DNA of 36,090 bases from Comamonadaceae bacterium (GTDB lineage: Bacteria > Pseudomonadota > Gammaproteobacteria > Burkholderiales > Burkholderiaceae_C): positions 1 to 36,090 of the forward strand of contig CANBYM010000025.1 in the NCBI GenBank assembly GCA_947373605.1, read 5' to 3'. Position numbers and translations under genes: made by a program. The stretch's first letter is position 1, and each line of letters opens with the position of its first letter. A model generated the notes under the pieces. It was not told the DNA's origin. It ran no database searches and saw only the letters and a program-made list of their open reading frames with translations. Positions 25,161-32,225 of this stretch are shown piece after piece.

Positions 25161-26203
25161 ATTGTTTCAACTCCCATTTCATCTACATATTGCTGCGACG
25201 TTTTGCGCGCAGGAATGCGGTCCATGTCCGCATTCAGTGTGTCCATATAGTGTTCCACCGCACGTACCTGCTGCGCACAATCGTCAACAAGATTCATCGC
25301 GCTGCGAAATGCCTCACCGCCGGGCAAATCCTTGACATACCAACCAATGTGCTTGCGCGCCGAACGCACGCCGATAAAACTGTCGTAGAGCGCGTAATGG
25401 TCATGCAAATGCTCAACCAGCAAGCGCCTGACTTCGCTGACAAGTGGCGGAGCGAGATGATTGCCCGTAGCCATGAAGTGCGCAATTTCGCGGAATATCC
25501 AAGGCGACCCCTGCGCGGCGCGCCCGATCATGATGGCGTCTGCGCCCGTAGCCCTTAGCACAGCCACCGCTTTTTCCGGGCTGGCTATATCGCCGTTGGC
25601 AACGACCGGAATACGCAATGCGGATTTAACGGCGGCAATAGTGTTGTATTCAGCACTTCCTTTGTAGCCTTGTTCACGCGTGCGTCCATGCACTGTGACC
25701 ATGCTGACACCGGCTTGCTCTGCGGCAAGAGCAATGCTGACTGCATTTTTGTGGGTTTGGCACCAACCGGTGCGCATCTTCAACGTCACCGGAACATTGC
25801 GTGGTGCGCACGCATTAACCACCGCCTCAATAATTTCAAACGCCAGCGCCTCGTCTTGCATCAGCGCGGAACCGGCCCATTTATTGCACACCTTTTTGGC
25901 AGGGCAGCCCATATTGATGTCAATGATTTGGGCGCCGCGATCGATGTTGTAGACGGCTGCATCGGCCATCATTTGCGCATCGGTTCCGGCAATCTGCACA
26001 GCAATCGGGCCGGATTCACCTTGATGGTCCGCGCGTCGCGATGTTTTGAGGGTATTCCAAAGGTCACGGCGCGAGGTGACCATTTCGCTGACCGCATATC
26101 CGGCACCCAGTCGCTTGCAGAGCTGACGAAACGGCCTATCCGTAACGCCAGCCATAGGCGCGACGAACAAGGTATTCGCCAAAGCAAACTGACCGATATG
26201 CAT
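25157..26203 (-). CDS. dusB: tRNA-dihydrouridine synthase B
   Basis: A 348-residue FMN-dependent enzyme reducing uridines in the tRNA D-loop. The N-terminal TIM barrel has LFVAPMAGVTDRPFRQL (13-29), IDINMGCPAKKVCNKWAGSA (about 95-114) with the catalytic Cys region, MRTGWCQTHKNA, TVHGRTREQGYKGSAEY, and VVANGDIASPEKA plus MIGRAAQGSPWIFRE for FMN phosphate binding. The C-terminal helical domain follows. It is somewhat longer than the enteric enzyme, mainly at the C-terminus. It is first in the dusB-fis-purH operon; its promoter should lie in the 184-base gap shared with yqaA. Confidence 0.96.
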   Translation of the reverse strand: MHIGQFALANTLFVAPMAGVTDRPFRQLCKRLGAGYAVSEMVTSRRDLWNTLKTSRRADHQGESGPIAVQIAGTDAQMMADAAVYNIDRGAQIIDINMGCPAKKVCNKWAGSALMQDEALAFEIIEAVVNACAPRNVPVTLKMRTGWCQTHKNAVSIALAAEQAGVSMVTVHGRTREQGYKGSAEYNTIAAVKSALRIPVVANGDIASPEKAVAVLRATGADAIMIGRAAQGSPWIFREIAHFMATGNHLAPPLVSEVRRLLVEHLHDHYALYDSFIGVRSARKHIGWYVKDLPGGEAFRSAMNLVDDCAQQVRAVEHYMDTLNADMDRIPARKTSQQYVDEMGVETI

Positions 26204-26287
26204 GTCTTTATTGAAGTTAGAAAGCGATTGGGTAAAAAGCAGTACCAGTCGTGTTTGCGTGTGCGCAAACGAATTCTACCTGCTCAA

Positions 26288-26306
26288 AATTTCAGCAATT
26301 GAAATT
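26288..26306. promoter_or_regulatory. Dyad AATTTCA-N5-TGAAATT in the dusB/yqaA gap
   Basis: A perfect 7+7 inverted repeat with a 5-base spacer, about 85 bases from the dusB start and 82 from yqaA. It could be an operator for either divergent gene. AT-rich symmetry of this type also fits a Fis-like site, but the Fis consensus (G-N2-YRN2-T...) is too loose to assign. Confidence 0.35.
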
Positions 26307-26316
26307 CTGCTTCAAG

Positions 26317-26362
26317 GTAAACCCTAGTTCATTTTCAGGGTTTACAACTAGCTTTCTATACT
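26317..26362 (+). promoter_or_regulatory. GTAAACCCT-N11-AGGGTTTAC dyad with nearby -10
   Basis: GTAAACCCT (26317-26325) and AGGGTTTAC (26337-26345) form a perfect 9+9 inverted repeat. TATACT (26357-26362) is a good -10 for yqaA, with TTCAGG (26334-26339) 17 bases upstream as a poor -35. The dyad would overlap this -35, as an operator or activator site does. It lacks a T-run, so it is not a terminator. Confidence 0.45.
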
Positions 26363-26387
26363 GCGACAACACCTACCTTGGCCACCT

Positions 26388-26855
26388 ATGGAAATTTGGA
26401 TCGATCAACTTGTGCAGGCGCTGGCGCTGCCCCAATACAGTCTGAGCACGGTGTTTATCGTTTCGTTCATTTCGGCAACGCTGCTGCCACTGGGCTCGGA
26501 GCCGGTTGTATATGGTCTAGTCAAACTCAATCCGGCGTTGTTATGGCAAGTGATTGCGGTGGCCACCATTGGAAACACGCTGGGCGGCGCGGTGGACTGG
26601 TGGATGGGTTTTGGCGCGAGCAAAGTGGCCGACAGGTTTCAAGCATCTTCCATGCATCTGCGTGCAATGCGGTGGCTGGAAGAGCTCGGGCCCAAAGCCT
26701 GCCTGCTGGGCTGGTTGCCGCTGGTGGGCGACCCGCTGTGTGCGGTAGCAGGTTGGCTTCGATTACCGTTCTGGCATTGTGTTTTCTATATGGCAGTCGG
26801 CAAATTTTTGCGTTACGTTGCACTGACGGCGGCGCTGGTGGGCGTATTCGGATAA
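26388..26855 (+). CDS. yqaA: YqaA family membrane protein (VTT/DedA-like)
   Basis: A 155-residue inner-membrane protein of the SNARE-associated/VTT fold family. It has ISATLLPLGSEPVVYGL (29-45), GNTLGGAVDWWMGFG (62-76), and the hallmark of the family, LLGWLPLVGDPLCAVAGWLR (about 106-125). Four or so membrane segments are visible. Members of the wider DedA/VTT group are linked to lipid scrambling or flipping, but YqaA itself has no settled function. It is divergent from dusB and 7 bases ahead of the next gene, so the two probably form an operon. Confidence 0.9.
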   Translation: MEIWIDQLVQALALPQYSLSTVFIVSFISATLLPLGSEPVVYGLVKLNPALLWQVIAVATIGNTLGGAVDWWMGFGASKVADRFQASSMHLRAMRWLEELGPKACLLGWLPLVGDPLCAVAGWLRLPFWHCVFYMAVGKFLRYVALTAALVGVFG

Positions 26856-26862
26856 TCGGCAC

Positions 26863-27462
26863 ATGGATATTCTTTTATTTTGTACGGCCGCCTTTGCGGT
26901 CGTGCTCTTGAACCGTTACGCGCAAGCGCAACGCATTGCATTGCTGAGCAGTGAGTTGGGCAAATTTCAGATTGAGAAATTGATGGAGACAACGGCCGAC
27001 GGCTACCTGCGGGCCTTGGGAGAGAGTGATTTGTTGCGGCGCACACAGATCTGGAACATGCTGAGCCAAGCGGAGAGCACGTTATGCGGACAAATTCAGG
27101 CTTTCACACTTGCATTCGCACAGTGCGACCAGGTGGCCACACGCTTTAGCACGTTGCCGGTGGCTGTGCCCTTTGCAATCAGATGGCTGCCTTTTGCCAG
27201 TGCAGACATGCGGGCCCTGGTTGCGCTGCACGCACATGGCGTCGCCGCCGTGGCGCAAAACCATGCCGGGCTGTCCCAAAAGGACCGGGCCTTTATGTTT
27301 ACCGCGGAGTTACTACTGTTTCAGCACAGCTGCCACTGGTTTTGTCGCTCCAAGGTGACGGCCAATGCGCGCATGGTGGCACGCCACAAAACGCCGCATG
27401 CGCAGTTACTGGCTTCGGTGTCGGCCCAAACACGCACCGCCTATTTGCAATTGCTGGGTTAG
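26863..27462 (+). CDS. Hypothetical protein with one N-terminal membrane helix
   Basis: I do not recognise this 199-residue protein. Residues 1-17 form a short hydrophobic helix (ILLFCTAAFAVVLL), followed by a mostly helical domain with no Cys pairs or nucleotide-binding motifs. Segments such as FQIEKLMETTADGYLRALGE, SQAESTLCGQIQAFTL and FMFTAELLLFQHSCHWFCR look like amphipathic helices. The codon pattern matches its neighbours, supporting a real gene. It follows yqaA by 7 bases. Its stop interlocks with that of the convergent transporter gene (TTAG). It is likely a membrane-anchored cytoplasmic protein restricted to related bacteria. Confidence 0.75.
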   Translation: MDILLFCTAAFAVVLLNRYAQAQRIALLSSELGKFQIEKLMETTADGYLRALGESDLLRRTQIWNMLSQAESTLCGQIQAFTLAFAQCDQVATRFSTLPVAVPFAIRWLPFASADMRALVALHAHGVAAVAQNHAGLSQKDRAFMFTAELLLFQHSCHWFCRSKVTANARMVARHKTPHAQLLASVSAQTRTAYLQLLG

Positions 27463-28364
27463 CGCAACACCACAAGCATCGTGCCCAGCACGGTAAGGCC
27501 CGCACCAATCCAGGCCCCGCGTGCCGGTGCCCGCCCAAGACGCAGCCACAAAAGCGGCAGAACTAATACCGGTGACACGGACGACAGAATCCCGACGGTT
27601 CCTACATCGCCATGTTTGAGTGCCAGCAAGATCAAAGTCATGCCCACACCCATGCCGATAAAACCGATCAGGGCCACGCGCGACAGGATGCGACGGTTGA
27701 TCGGCTGCTGCTCCTTGGCGGCAGCAAAACCGGACCACAGCAGTACAAATTGCGCAGTGCAAGTGGCGCTGACGCGCACCGCCGTTGCAGCAATAGGGTC
27801 AATGCCGCCGGCCATAACCGGTTTGGCAATCATGGCTCCCAGTGCCTGACAAAGTGCCGCCACCAACCCCAGACCAATGCCTGCCACCATACTGCCGTGG
27901 GTAGTCTCGAAAGAGTGCGATTCGTCCTTGTGGCGGCCCAACAAAATAGCGGTCATCACGCCGGCAATGACTAGTATTGCTCCCAGCAAAGCCTGCAAGC
28001 CCATACGTTCGTCGAACACCCAAAAACCGATCAGTGCACTGAAAAATGCATTTGTCGCAAACAGCACTCCGGTACGCCGGGGCCCCAGCCGGTTCATGGA
28101 CGCAAATAATGCCGTGTCGCCGATAAAAATCCCTACCAGTCCGCTGAATGCCATCACCGCACAGTCGGACAGCTGCAGGGTGCGCCAACTGCCTGAGACA
28201 AGCACCACCGGCCACAACATGAGCAGCACCAACAACATGCGCCAGCGCGTAAACGCAAAAGCCCCCAGATGCTTGGCATTGGGGGCCGACAAAACTCCGG
28301 TGAGCGCCCAGCATGCCGCAGCGCCCAAGGCCAATAAGTCAACTACAGAAAAGTGCAAAGGCAA
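27459..28364 (-). CDS. EamA/DMT-family transporter
   Basis: A 301-residue inner-membrane protein with about ten hydrophobic segments in two EamA repeats (roughly residues 8-137 and 155-300). The first repeat has AACWALTGVLSAPNAKHLGA and FTRWRMLLVLLMLWP; the second has TVGILSSVSPVLVLPLLWLRLG and GAWIGAGLTVLGTMLVVLR, the normal family ending. DMT carriers export or import metabolites such as amino acids or nucleotides; the substrate cannot be told from sequence. It is downstream of ychF on the same strand (19 bases apart), so it may be cotranscribed, and convergent with the hypothetical gene before it. Confidence 0.9.
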   Translation of the reverse strand: MPLHFSVVDLLALGAAACWALTGVLSAPNAKHLGAFAFTRWRMLLVLLMLWPVVLVSGSWRTLQLSDCAVMAFSGLVGIFIGDTALFASMNRLGPRRTGVLFATNAFFSALIGFWVFDERMGLQALLGAILVIAGVMTAILLGRHKDESHSFETTHGSMVAGIGLGLVAALCQALGAMIAKPVMAGGIDPIAATAVRVSATCTAQFVLLWSGFAAAKEQQPINRRILSRVALIGFIGMGVGMTLILLALKHGDVGTVGILSSVSPVLVLPLLWLRLGRAPARGAWIGAGLTVLGTMLVVLR

Positions 28365-28383
28365 GGCCGCTAAAGAATGGGCC

Positions 28384-29475
28384 TTAGGAGCTAAACAGGA
28401 AGTTCATGACATCGCCATCTTTGACGACGTATTCCTTACCCTCGGCGCGCATCTTGCCGGCGTCTTTGGCGCCCTGCTCGCCTTTGAAGCCGATAAAGTC
28501 CTCAAACGCAATAGTCTGCGCGCGGATGTAGCCCTTCTCAAAATCCGTGTGAATCACACCTGCAGCTTGCGGGCCGGTATCGCCCACATGGATTGTCCAG
28601 GCGCGCACTTCTTTGACACCGGCGGTGAAATAAGTTTGCAAACCAAGCAACGAATAAGCGGAGCGGATCAGGCGATTGAGGCCCGGTTCGCTTTGGCCAA
28701 GTTCCTCTAAGAACATCTGGCGGTCTTCGTCACTCATCTCCGACATTTCAGCTTCGAGCTTGGCGCAAATGGCAACCACCGGCGCGTTTTGCGCATTGGC
28801 AAACGCAGTGAGTCGATCCAGCATGGGGTTGTTCTCAAAACCGTCTTCCGCCACGTTGGCAACAAACATGGCGGGTTTGGCGGTAATCAGGAAAAACTGC
28901 TTGAGCAAAGGCAGCTCTTCTTTGGTGAACTCAATCGTGCGCACCGGCTTGGCTTCGTTGAGCGCCACTTGGCACTTCTCAAGAATGGCAACTAGCTTGA
29001 TCGATTCTTTGTCACCTGAACGTGCAATTTTAGTCACGCGGTGCAGCGCCTTTTCCACTGCGCTAAGGTCGGCCAGACACAACTCCGTTTGAATCACTTC
29101 AATGTCGGCAATCGGATCGACCTTACCTGCCACGTGAATGACGTTGTCATCTTCAAAACAGCGCACCACATTGATCGTGGCATCAGTCTCTCGGATGTGC
29201 GATAAAAATTTGTTGCCCAAGCCTTCGCCGGTGCTGGCGCCGGCCACCAAGCCGGCAATGTCCACAAATTCCACAATGGCCGGAACAATGCGCTCGGGCG
29301 TGATGATGGCGGCGAGCTGTTGCAGGCGCGGGTCGGGCACTTCGACCACACCCACATTGGGTTCAATGGTGCAAAAGGGATAGTTTTCGGCAGCAATGCC
29401 AGCCTTGGTCAGGGCGTTGAAAAGAGTGGATTTACCCACATTGGGAAGGCCCACGATGCCACACTTCAAACTCAT
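28384..29475 (-). CDS. ychF: Redox-regulated ATPase / GTPase YchF
   Basis: A 363-residue Obg-family P-loop protein. Walker A is [14 protein letters not shown] (residues 9-22), switch II is [18 protein letters not shown], and the segment at the G4 site reads [11 protein letters not shown] in place of NKxD, the change that gives YchF preference for ATP. A coiled-coil insert lies around 140-165, and the C-terminal TGS domain includes [12 protein letters not shown] and the family ending [10 protein letters not shown]. YchF binds ribosomes and is linked to the oxidative stress response and translation. Its promoter should lie in the 365-base region to its right. Confidence 0.97.
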   Translation of the reverse strand: MSLKCGIVGLPNVGKSTLFNALTKAGIAAENYPFCTIEPNVGVVEVPDPRLQQLAAIITPERIVPAIVEFVDIAGLVAGASTGEGLGNKFLSHIRETDATINVVRCFEDDNVIHVAGKVDPIADIEVIQTELCLADLSAVEKALHRVTKIARSGDKESIKLVAILEKCQVALNEAKPVRTIEFTKEELPLLKQFFLITAKPAMFVANVAEDGFENNPMLDRLTAFANAQNAPVVAICAKLEAEMSEMSDEDRQMFLEELGQSEPGLNRLIRSAYSLLGLQTYFTAGVKEVRAWTIHVGDTGPQAAGVIHTDFEKGYIRAQTIAFEDFIGFKGEQGAKDAGKMRAEGKEYVVKDGDVMNFLFSS

Positions 29476-29840
29476 GAATAGTCCTTGTTAATTAATATCC
29501 AGTTGCACCATCGAGCCCATTGTGGGTGTGGTGGAGGTGCCCGATTCGAGCAAGCTATCGCGGGCTTTGCACCCGCTCAGCTTTTTGCCCTCGTTTTGTC
29601 CTTGGGGGAATGATGACAATTGTAATGATCAGCAAATCCACTCTTCTCTGAGCCAGCGCTACTCACGATGGAATCCTTCGTGGCAAAGTTTTAAGTGAGT
29701 TGGGACGTGCTACAGAATTCCGTAGTCAAGGGCAACCCTATACTGGTGGCGGAAACTTTATTTCAATTCATCGCACTGCGGCCGTTGGCCATCTGAATTG
29801 CTTATTGTTTTTGCTTGCAACCCAAACTTCAGAGGAAAAT
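29476..29840. other. Intergenic region between ychF and the DUF4177-like gene
   Basis: About 365 bases without a convincing gene. It holds a GCGGG/CCCGC hairpin (29560-29576) near the ychF side and a near-palindrome CTAC-AGAATTCC-GTAG (about 29710-29725). An ORF runs in from 29700 but has no ribosome binding site and is unlike protein before 29841. Divergent promoters must lie here, though no strong -35/-10 pair is evident. Confidence 0.5.
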
Positions 29841-30068
29841 ATGGCAGTTCAGTACATGGTCAAGGCGTTTCTCCCTACCGTTTCAGGATGTGGCGGCAAG
29901 GACAACGGCTGGGACGAAATCCGGTGCAACCAATTTCAAGAATTTTTGAATTCACATGCAGTCGGTGGCTGGCGCCTTCATTCCAGTGAGTTTCGCAGCG
30001 TTGCCGTAAAGGGATGCGGCGGAAACAAAGGGTCCTGGCTTGTTTGCACCTTTGAGAAGAGTGAATGA
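29841..30068 (+). CDS. Small DUF4177-like protein
   Basis: A 75-residue protein. The ATG at 29841 is chosen because AGAGGAAA sits just upstream; an open frame reaching back to 29700 has no such signal. The pattern fits DUF4177: an N-terminal strand (VQYMVKAFLPTV), the helix and turn FQEFLNSHAVGGWRLHSSE (residues 33-51), and an ending strand SWLVCTFEK. In DUF4177 the core is typically LN-x-x-G-x-x-GW-E-L followed by a strand ending in K/R. The function of this fold is unknown. Four Cys include two GCGG segments. It overlaps the YidD-like gene by 4 bases (ATGA), so the two are very probably made together. Confidence 0.7.
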   Translation: MAVQYMVKAFLPTVSGCGGKDNGWDEIRCNQFQEFLNSHAVGGWRLHSSEFRSVAVKGCGGNKGSWLVCTFEKSE

Positions 30069-30274
30069 CCCGTTTGGGTATTTTGGCGATTCGGTTCTAT
30101 CAGTCGCACCTTCGGCAGTTTCATAACCGGCAATGTATTTACACCCCGTCATGTTCCCATTACGGGATCATGGCGTTGCAAAAATATGGTTTTCTGAACG
30201 GGTGCAGGTTTACCTATCTCAGAATTCGACGCTGCAATGGCGCGCTCTTTAAGGGTGGAGAAGATTACCCCTGA
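30065..30274 (+). CDS. YidD-like protein (DUF37), orphan copy
   Basis: A 69-residue protein matching the YidD family of membrane-insertion efficiency factors. It has IRFYQSHLRQ (9-18), CIYTPSCSHYGIMALQKYGF (24-43), and RIRRCNGALFKGGEDYP at the end, matching the family pattern in which P-x-C-R-F-x-P-T-C-S-x-Y-A is followed by RLLRCHPF-x-x-GGxDP. All three family cysteines are in place. The usual Pro before the first Cys is Gln, and the HPF segment is changed. Canonical yidD lies between rnpA and yidC; neither is here, so this is an extra or relocated copy coupled to a DUF4177-like gene. Its function in this setting is unknown. Confidence 0.8.
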   Translation: MTRLGILAIRFYQSHLRQFHNRQCIYTPSCSHYGIMALQKYGFLNGCRFTYLRIRRCNGALFKGGEDYP

Positions 30275-30329
30275 GTGACCCACACCGCGCTTAAAACCGA
30301 TATTTGCAGTGGCCTTCTACAATGGTCTG

Positions 30330-31478
30330 ATGCCTAGACCTTATGACGTTTGTATCCGCGGTGCCGGCATTGTGGGCCGCACACTGGCGCTTCGACTCGC
30401 TTCCCAGCGTTTGCGCGTGGCGCTGGTGGCGCAATCTCCGGGAAGCACTCCGGCGCACTCGGATGTGCGTGCCTATGCGCTCAGTCCTGCTTCGCGAGCT
30501 TTGATCGAATCGGTGCGTTGCTGGCCGGATGCGGCGCACGCCACCCCTGTGCTGTCCATGCAAGTGCAAACCCTGGATCAGGGTCGGCTGGGCGCAAGCG
30601 TTCAATTTGAAGCTGCCACCCAAAACGCGCCGGCGCTGAACTGGATTGTGGATGTGCCGGTATTGGAGGGCTTGCTGGCGGACGCGGTGCGCTTTCAGCC
30701 ACTGATTGAATTGCATAACGAGGCGCAACCGGCGAGCTTGACCGTCATTTGCGAAGGCCGCGCCAGCAGTACACGCGAAGAATTTGGCGTGGACTTTGAT
30801 GTAACTCCATACCACCAGACTGCGGTAGCCGCGCGGGTGGAATGTACTGTCCCGCACCATCAAGTGGCGCGCCAATGGTTTGCTGATGGGGAAATACTGG
30901 CTTTTTTACCCATGGACGGTCCCCGGGGAGATTTATACGCACTTGTCTGGTCGGTGAGCCCTACGCGAGCGAACGCATTGCTGGCCATGGATCCACAGGA
31001 ATTCTGTCAGGCACTCGAGGCGGCCAGCGGAACGGGTGATGGAACTTTACGACTTAACAGCGATCGAAAGACTTGGGGCCTGCAGGCGGCGCTAGCGCGT
31101 CGCTGGTGCGCAAGCCGTGTGCAGGACGGTATGCAAAGTAGCTGGGTGTTGGCGGGCGATGCCGCCCACAATGTGCACCCGCTGGCCGGCCAGGGCTTAA
31201 ACCTGGGGCTGGGCGACGTAGCAGAACTAGCGCGTTTACTGGAAGGGCGCCCCTATTGGCGCACCGTGGCCGACGTCAAAATTTTGCGCGCGTATGAACG
31301 CGCGCGCAAAGCGCAGTATGCGCTGGTAGGTGGTTCCGGGGACGTTTTGCAACAGATGTTTGCACAAACGCAACCGGCCATTCAAGGCATGCGTGACTGG
31401 GGTATGCGGGCGTTTGAGCAAAGCGGGCGTCTCAAGGATTGGATTGCAAGACGCGCTATGGGTGATGCGTCTGTTTGA
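30330..31478 (+). CDS. UbiH/UbiF-family FAD-dependent hydroxylase
   Basis: A 382-residue class A flavoprotein monooxygenase (start ATG 30330; an in-frame GTG at 30309 would add 7 residues and has no better signal). The dinucleotide fold is IRGAGIVGRTLALRLASQ (residues 9-26). The second FAD motif is GDAAHNVHPLAGQGLNLGLG (about 270-289). A weaker middle motif covers VVDVPVLEGLL. The family hydroxylates the ubiquinone ring, and position before dsbC is common in Burkholderiales. Which ring position it modifies (UbiH, UbiF, UbiI or UbiM type) cannot be settled by eye. Confidence 0.88.
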   Translation: MPRPYDVCIRGAGIVGRTLALRLASQRLRVALVAQSPGSTPAHSDVRAYALSPASRALIESVRCWPDAAHATPVLSMQVQTLDQGRLGASVQFEAATQNAPALNWIVDVPVLEGLLADAVRFQPLIELHNEAQPASLTVICEGRASSTREEFGVDFDVTPYHQTAVAARVECTVPHHQVARQWFADGEILAFLPMDGPRGDLYALVWSVSPTRANALLAMDPQEFCQALEAASGTGDGTLRLNSDRKTWGLQAALARRWCASRVQDGMQSSWVLAGDAAHNVHPLAGQGLNLGLGDVAELARLLEGRPYWRTVADVKILRAYERARKAQYALVGGSGDVLQQMFAQTQPAIQGMRDWGMRAFEQSGRLKDWIARRAMGDASV

Positions 31479-31496
31479 ACTATGACTGGAAGAAAT

Positions 31497-32225
31497 ATGA
31501 TGAAACACACATTGCTAAAAACCTTATTGGCGGTTTGTGCCTTTGGAATTACCTGGGGCGCTGTGGCGCAGGAGGCGCAAATTCGCAAGGCCATTGCCGA
31601 GCGCATTCCTCAACTCAAAGCGATTGACGAGATCACCAAATCGGTGGTGCCGGGCTTGTACGAAATCCGGGTCAATGGAACCGAAATTTATTACACCGAT
31701 GCCCAGGGCAACTACCTGATTCAGGGCAACGTCATCGACACCAAACAGCGCCGCAACCTGACTGAAGAGCGCGTCGACAAGCTGACCGCCGTCAGATTTG
31801 ACGCGTTGCCGTTTAAGGATGCTTTCACCATTGTTCGCGGCAACGGCCAACGCAAGCTTGTCGTGTTCGAGGACCCCAATTGCGGATACTGCAAACGCTT
31901 TGAACGCGATTTGCAAAAGGTGGACAACGTCACGATTTACATGTTCCTCTATCCCATTCTGGGACCGGACTCCATCGAGAAATCCAAAGCCATCTGGTGC
32001 GCTAAAGACAAGGGCCAGACATGGCAGGACTGGATGGTTCGCGAACAGGCGCTGCCAACAACCGCCCCTATGTGCGACACCGCAGTACTGAACCGCAACG
32101 TGGAGCTGGGGCGCAAATTCAAAATTAACGGCACGCCCACACTGGTGTTTATTGACGGCTCACGTGTTCCCGGTGCCATTGAGGCAAAGCAAGTTGAAGA
32201 GCACCTGGCTGAAGCCAAGTCATGA
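31497..32225 (+). CDS. dsbC: Thiol:disulfide interchange protein DsbC
   Basis: A 242-residue periplasmic disulfide isomerase. The start at 31497 has GGAAGA just upstream and yields a good signal peptide (LLKTLLAVCAFGITWGAVA, cleaved before QEAQ); an in-frame ATG at 31482 is poorer. An N-terminal dimerisation domain (about 24-90) is followed by a thioredoxin-like domain with the redox site CGYC (129-132) in FEDPNCGYCKRFE. The cis-Pro is in NGTPTLVF. DsbD would normally keep it reduced. Its TGA overlaps the start of the M61 peptidase gene (ATGA). Confidence 0.95.
   Translation: MMKHTLLKTLLAVCAFGITWGAVAQEAQIRKAIAERIPQLKAIDEITKSVVPGLYEIRVNGTEIYYTDAQGNYLIQGNVIDTKQRRNLTEERVDKLTAVRFDALPFKDAFTIVRGNGQRKLVVFEDPNCGYCKRFERDLQKVDNVTIYMFLYPILGPDSIEKSKAIWCAKDKGQTWQDWMVREQALPTTAPMCDTAVLNRNVELGRKFKINGTPTLVFIDGSRVPGAIEAKQVEEHLAEAKS

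Noticed and set aside
24227-25558. 443-codon plus-strand frame opposite purH, fis and dusB
   Set aside because: It runs antisense to three well-conserved genes, is rich in His/Arg/Gln/Cys and shows no domain.
29700-29840. N-terminal extension of the DUF4177-like gene
   Set aside because: No start signal upstream; the extension is not like the family, whereas ATG 29841 has a strong ribosome binding site.
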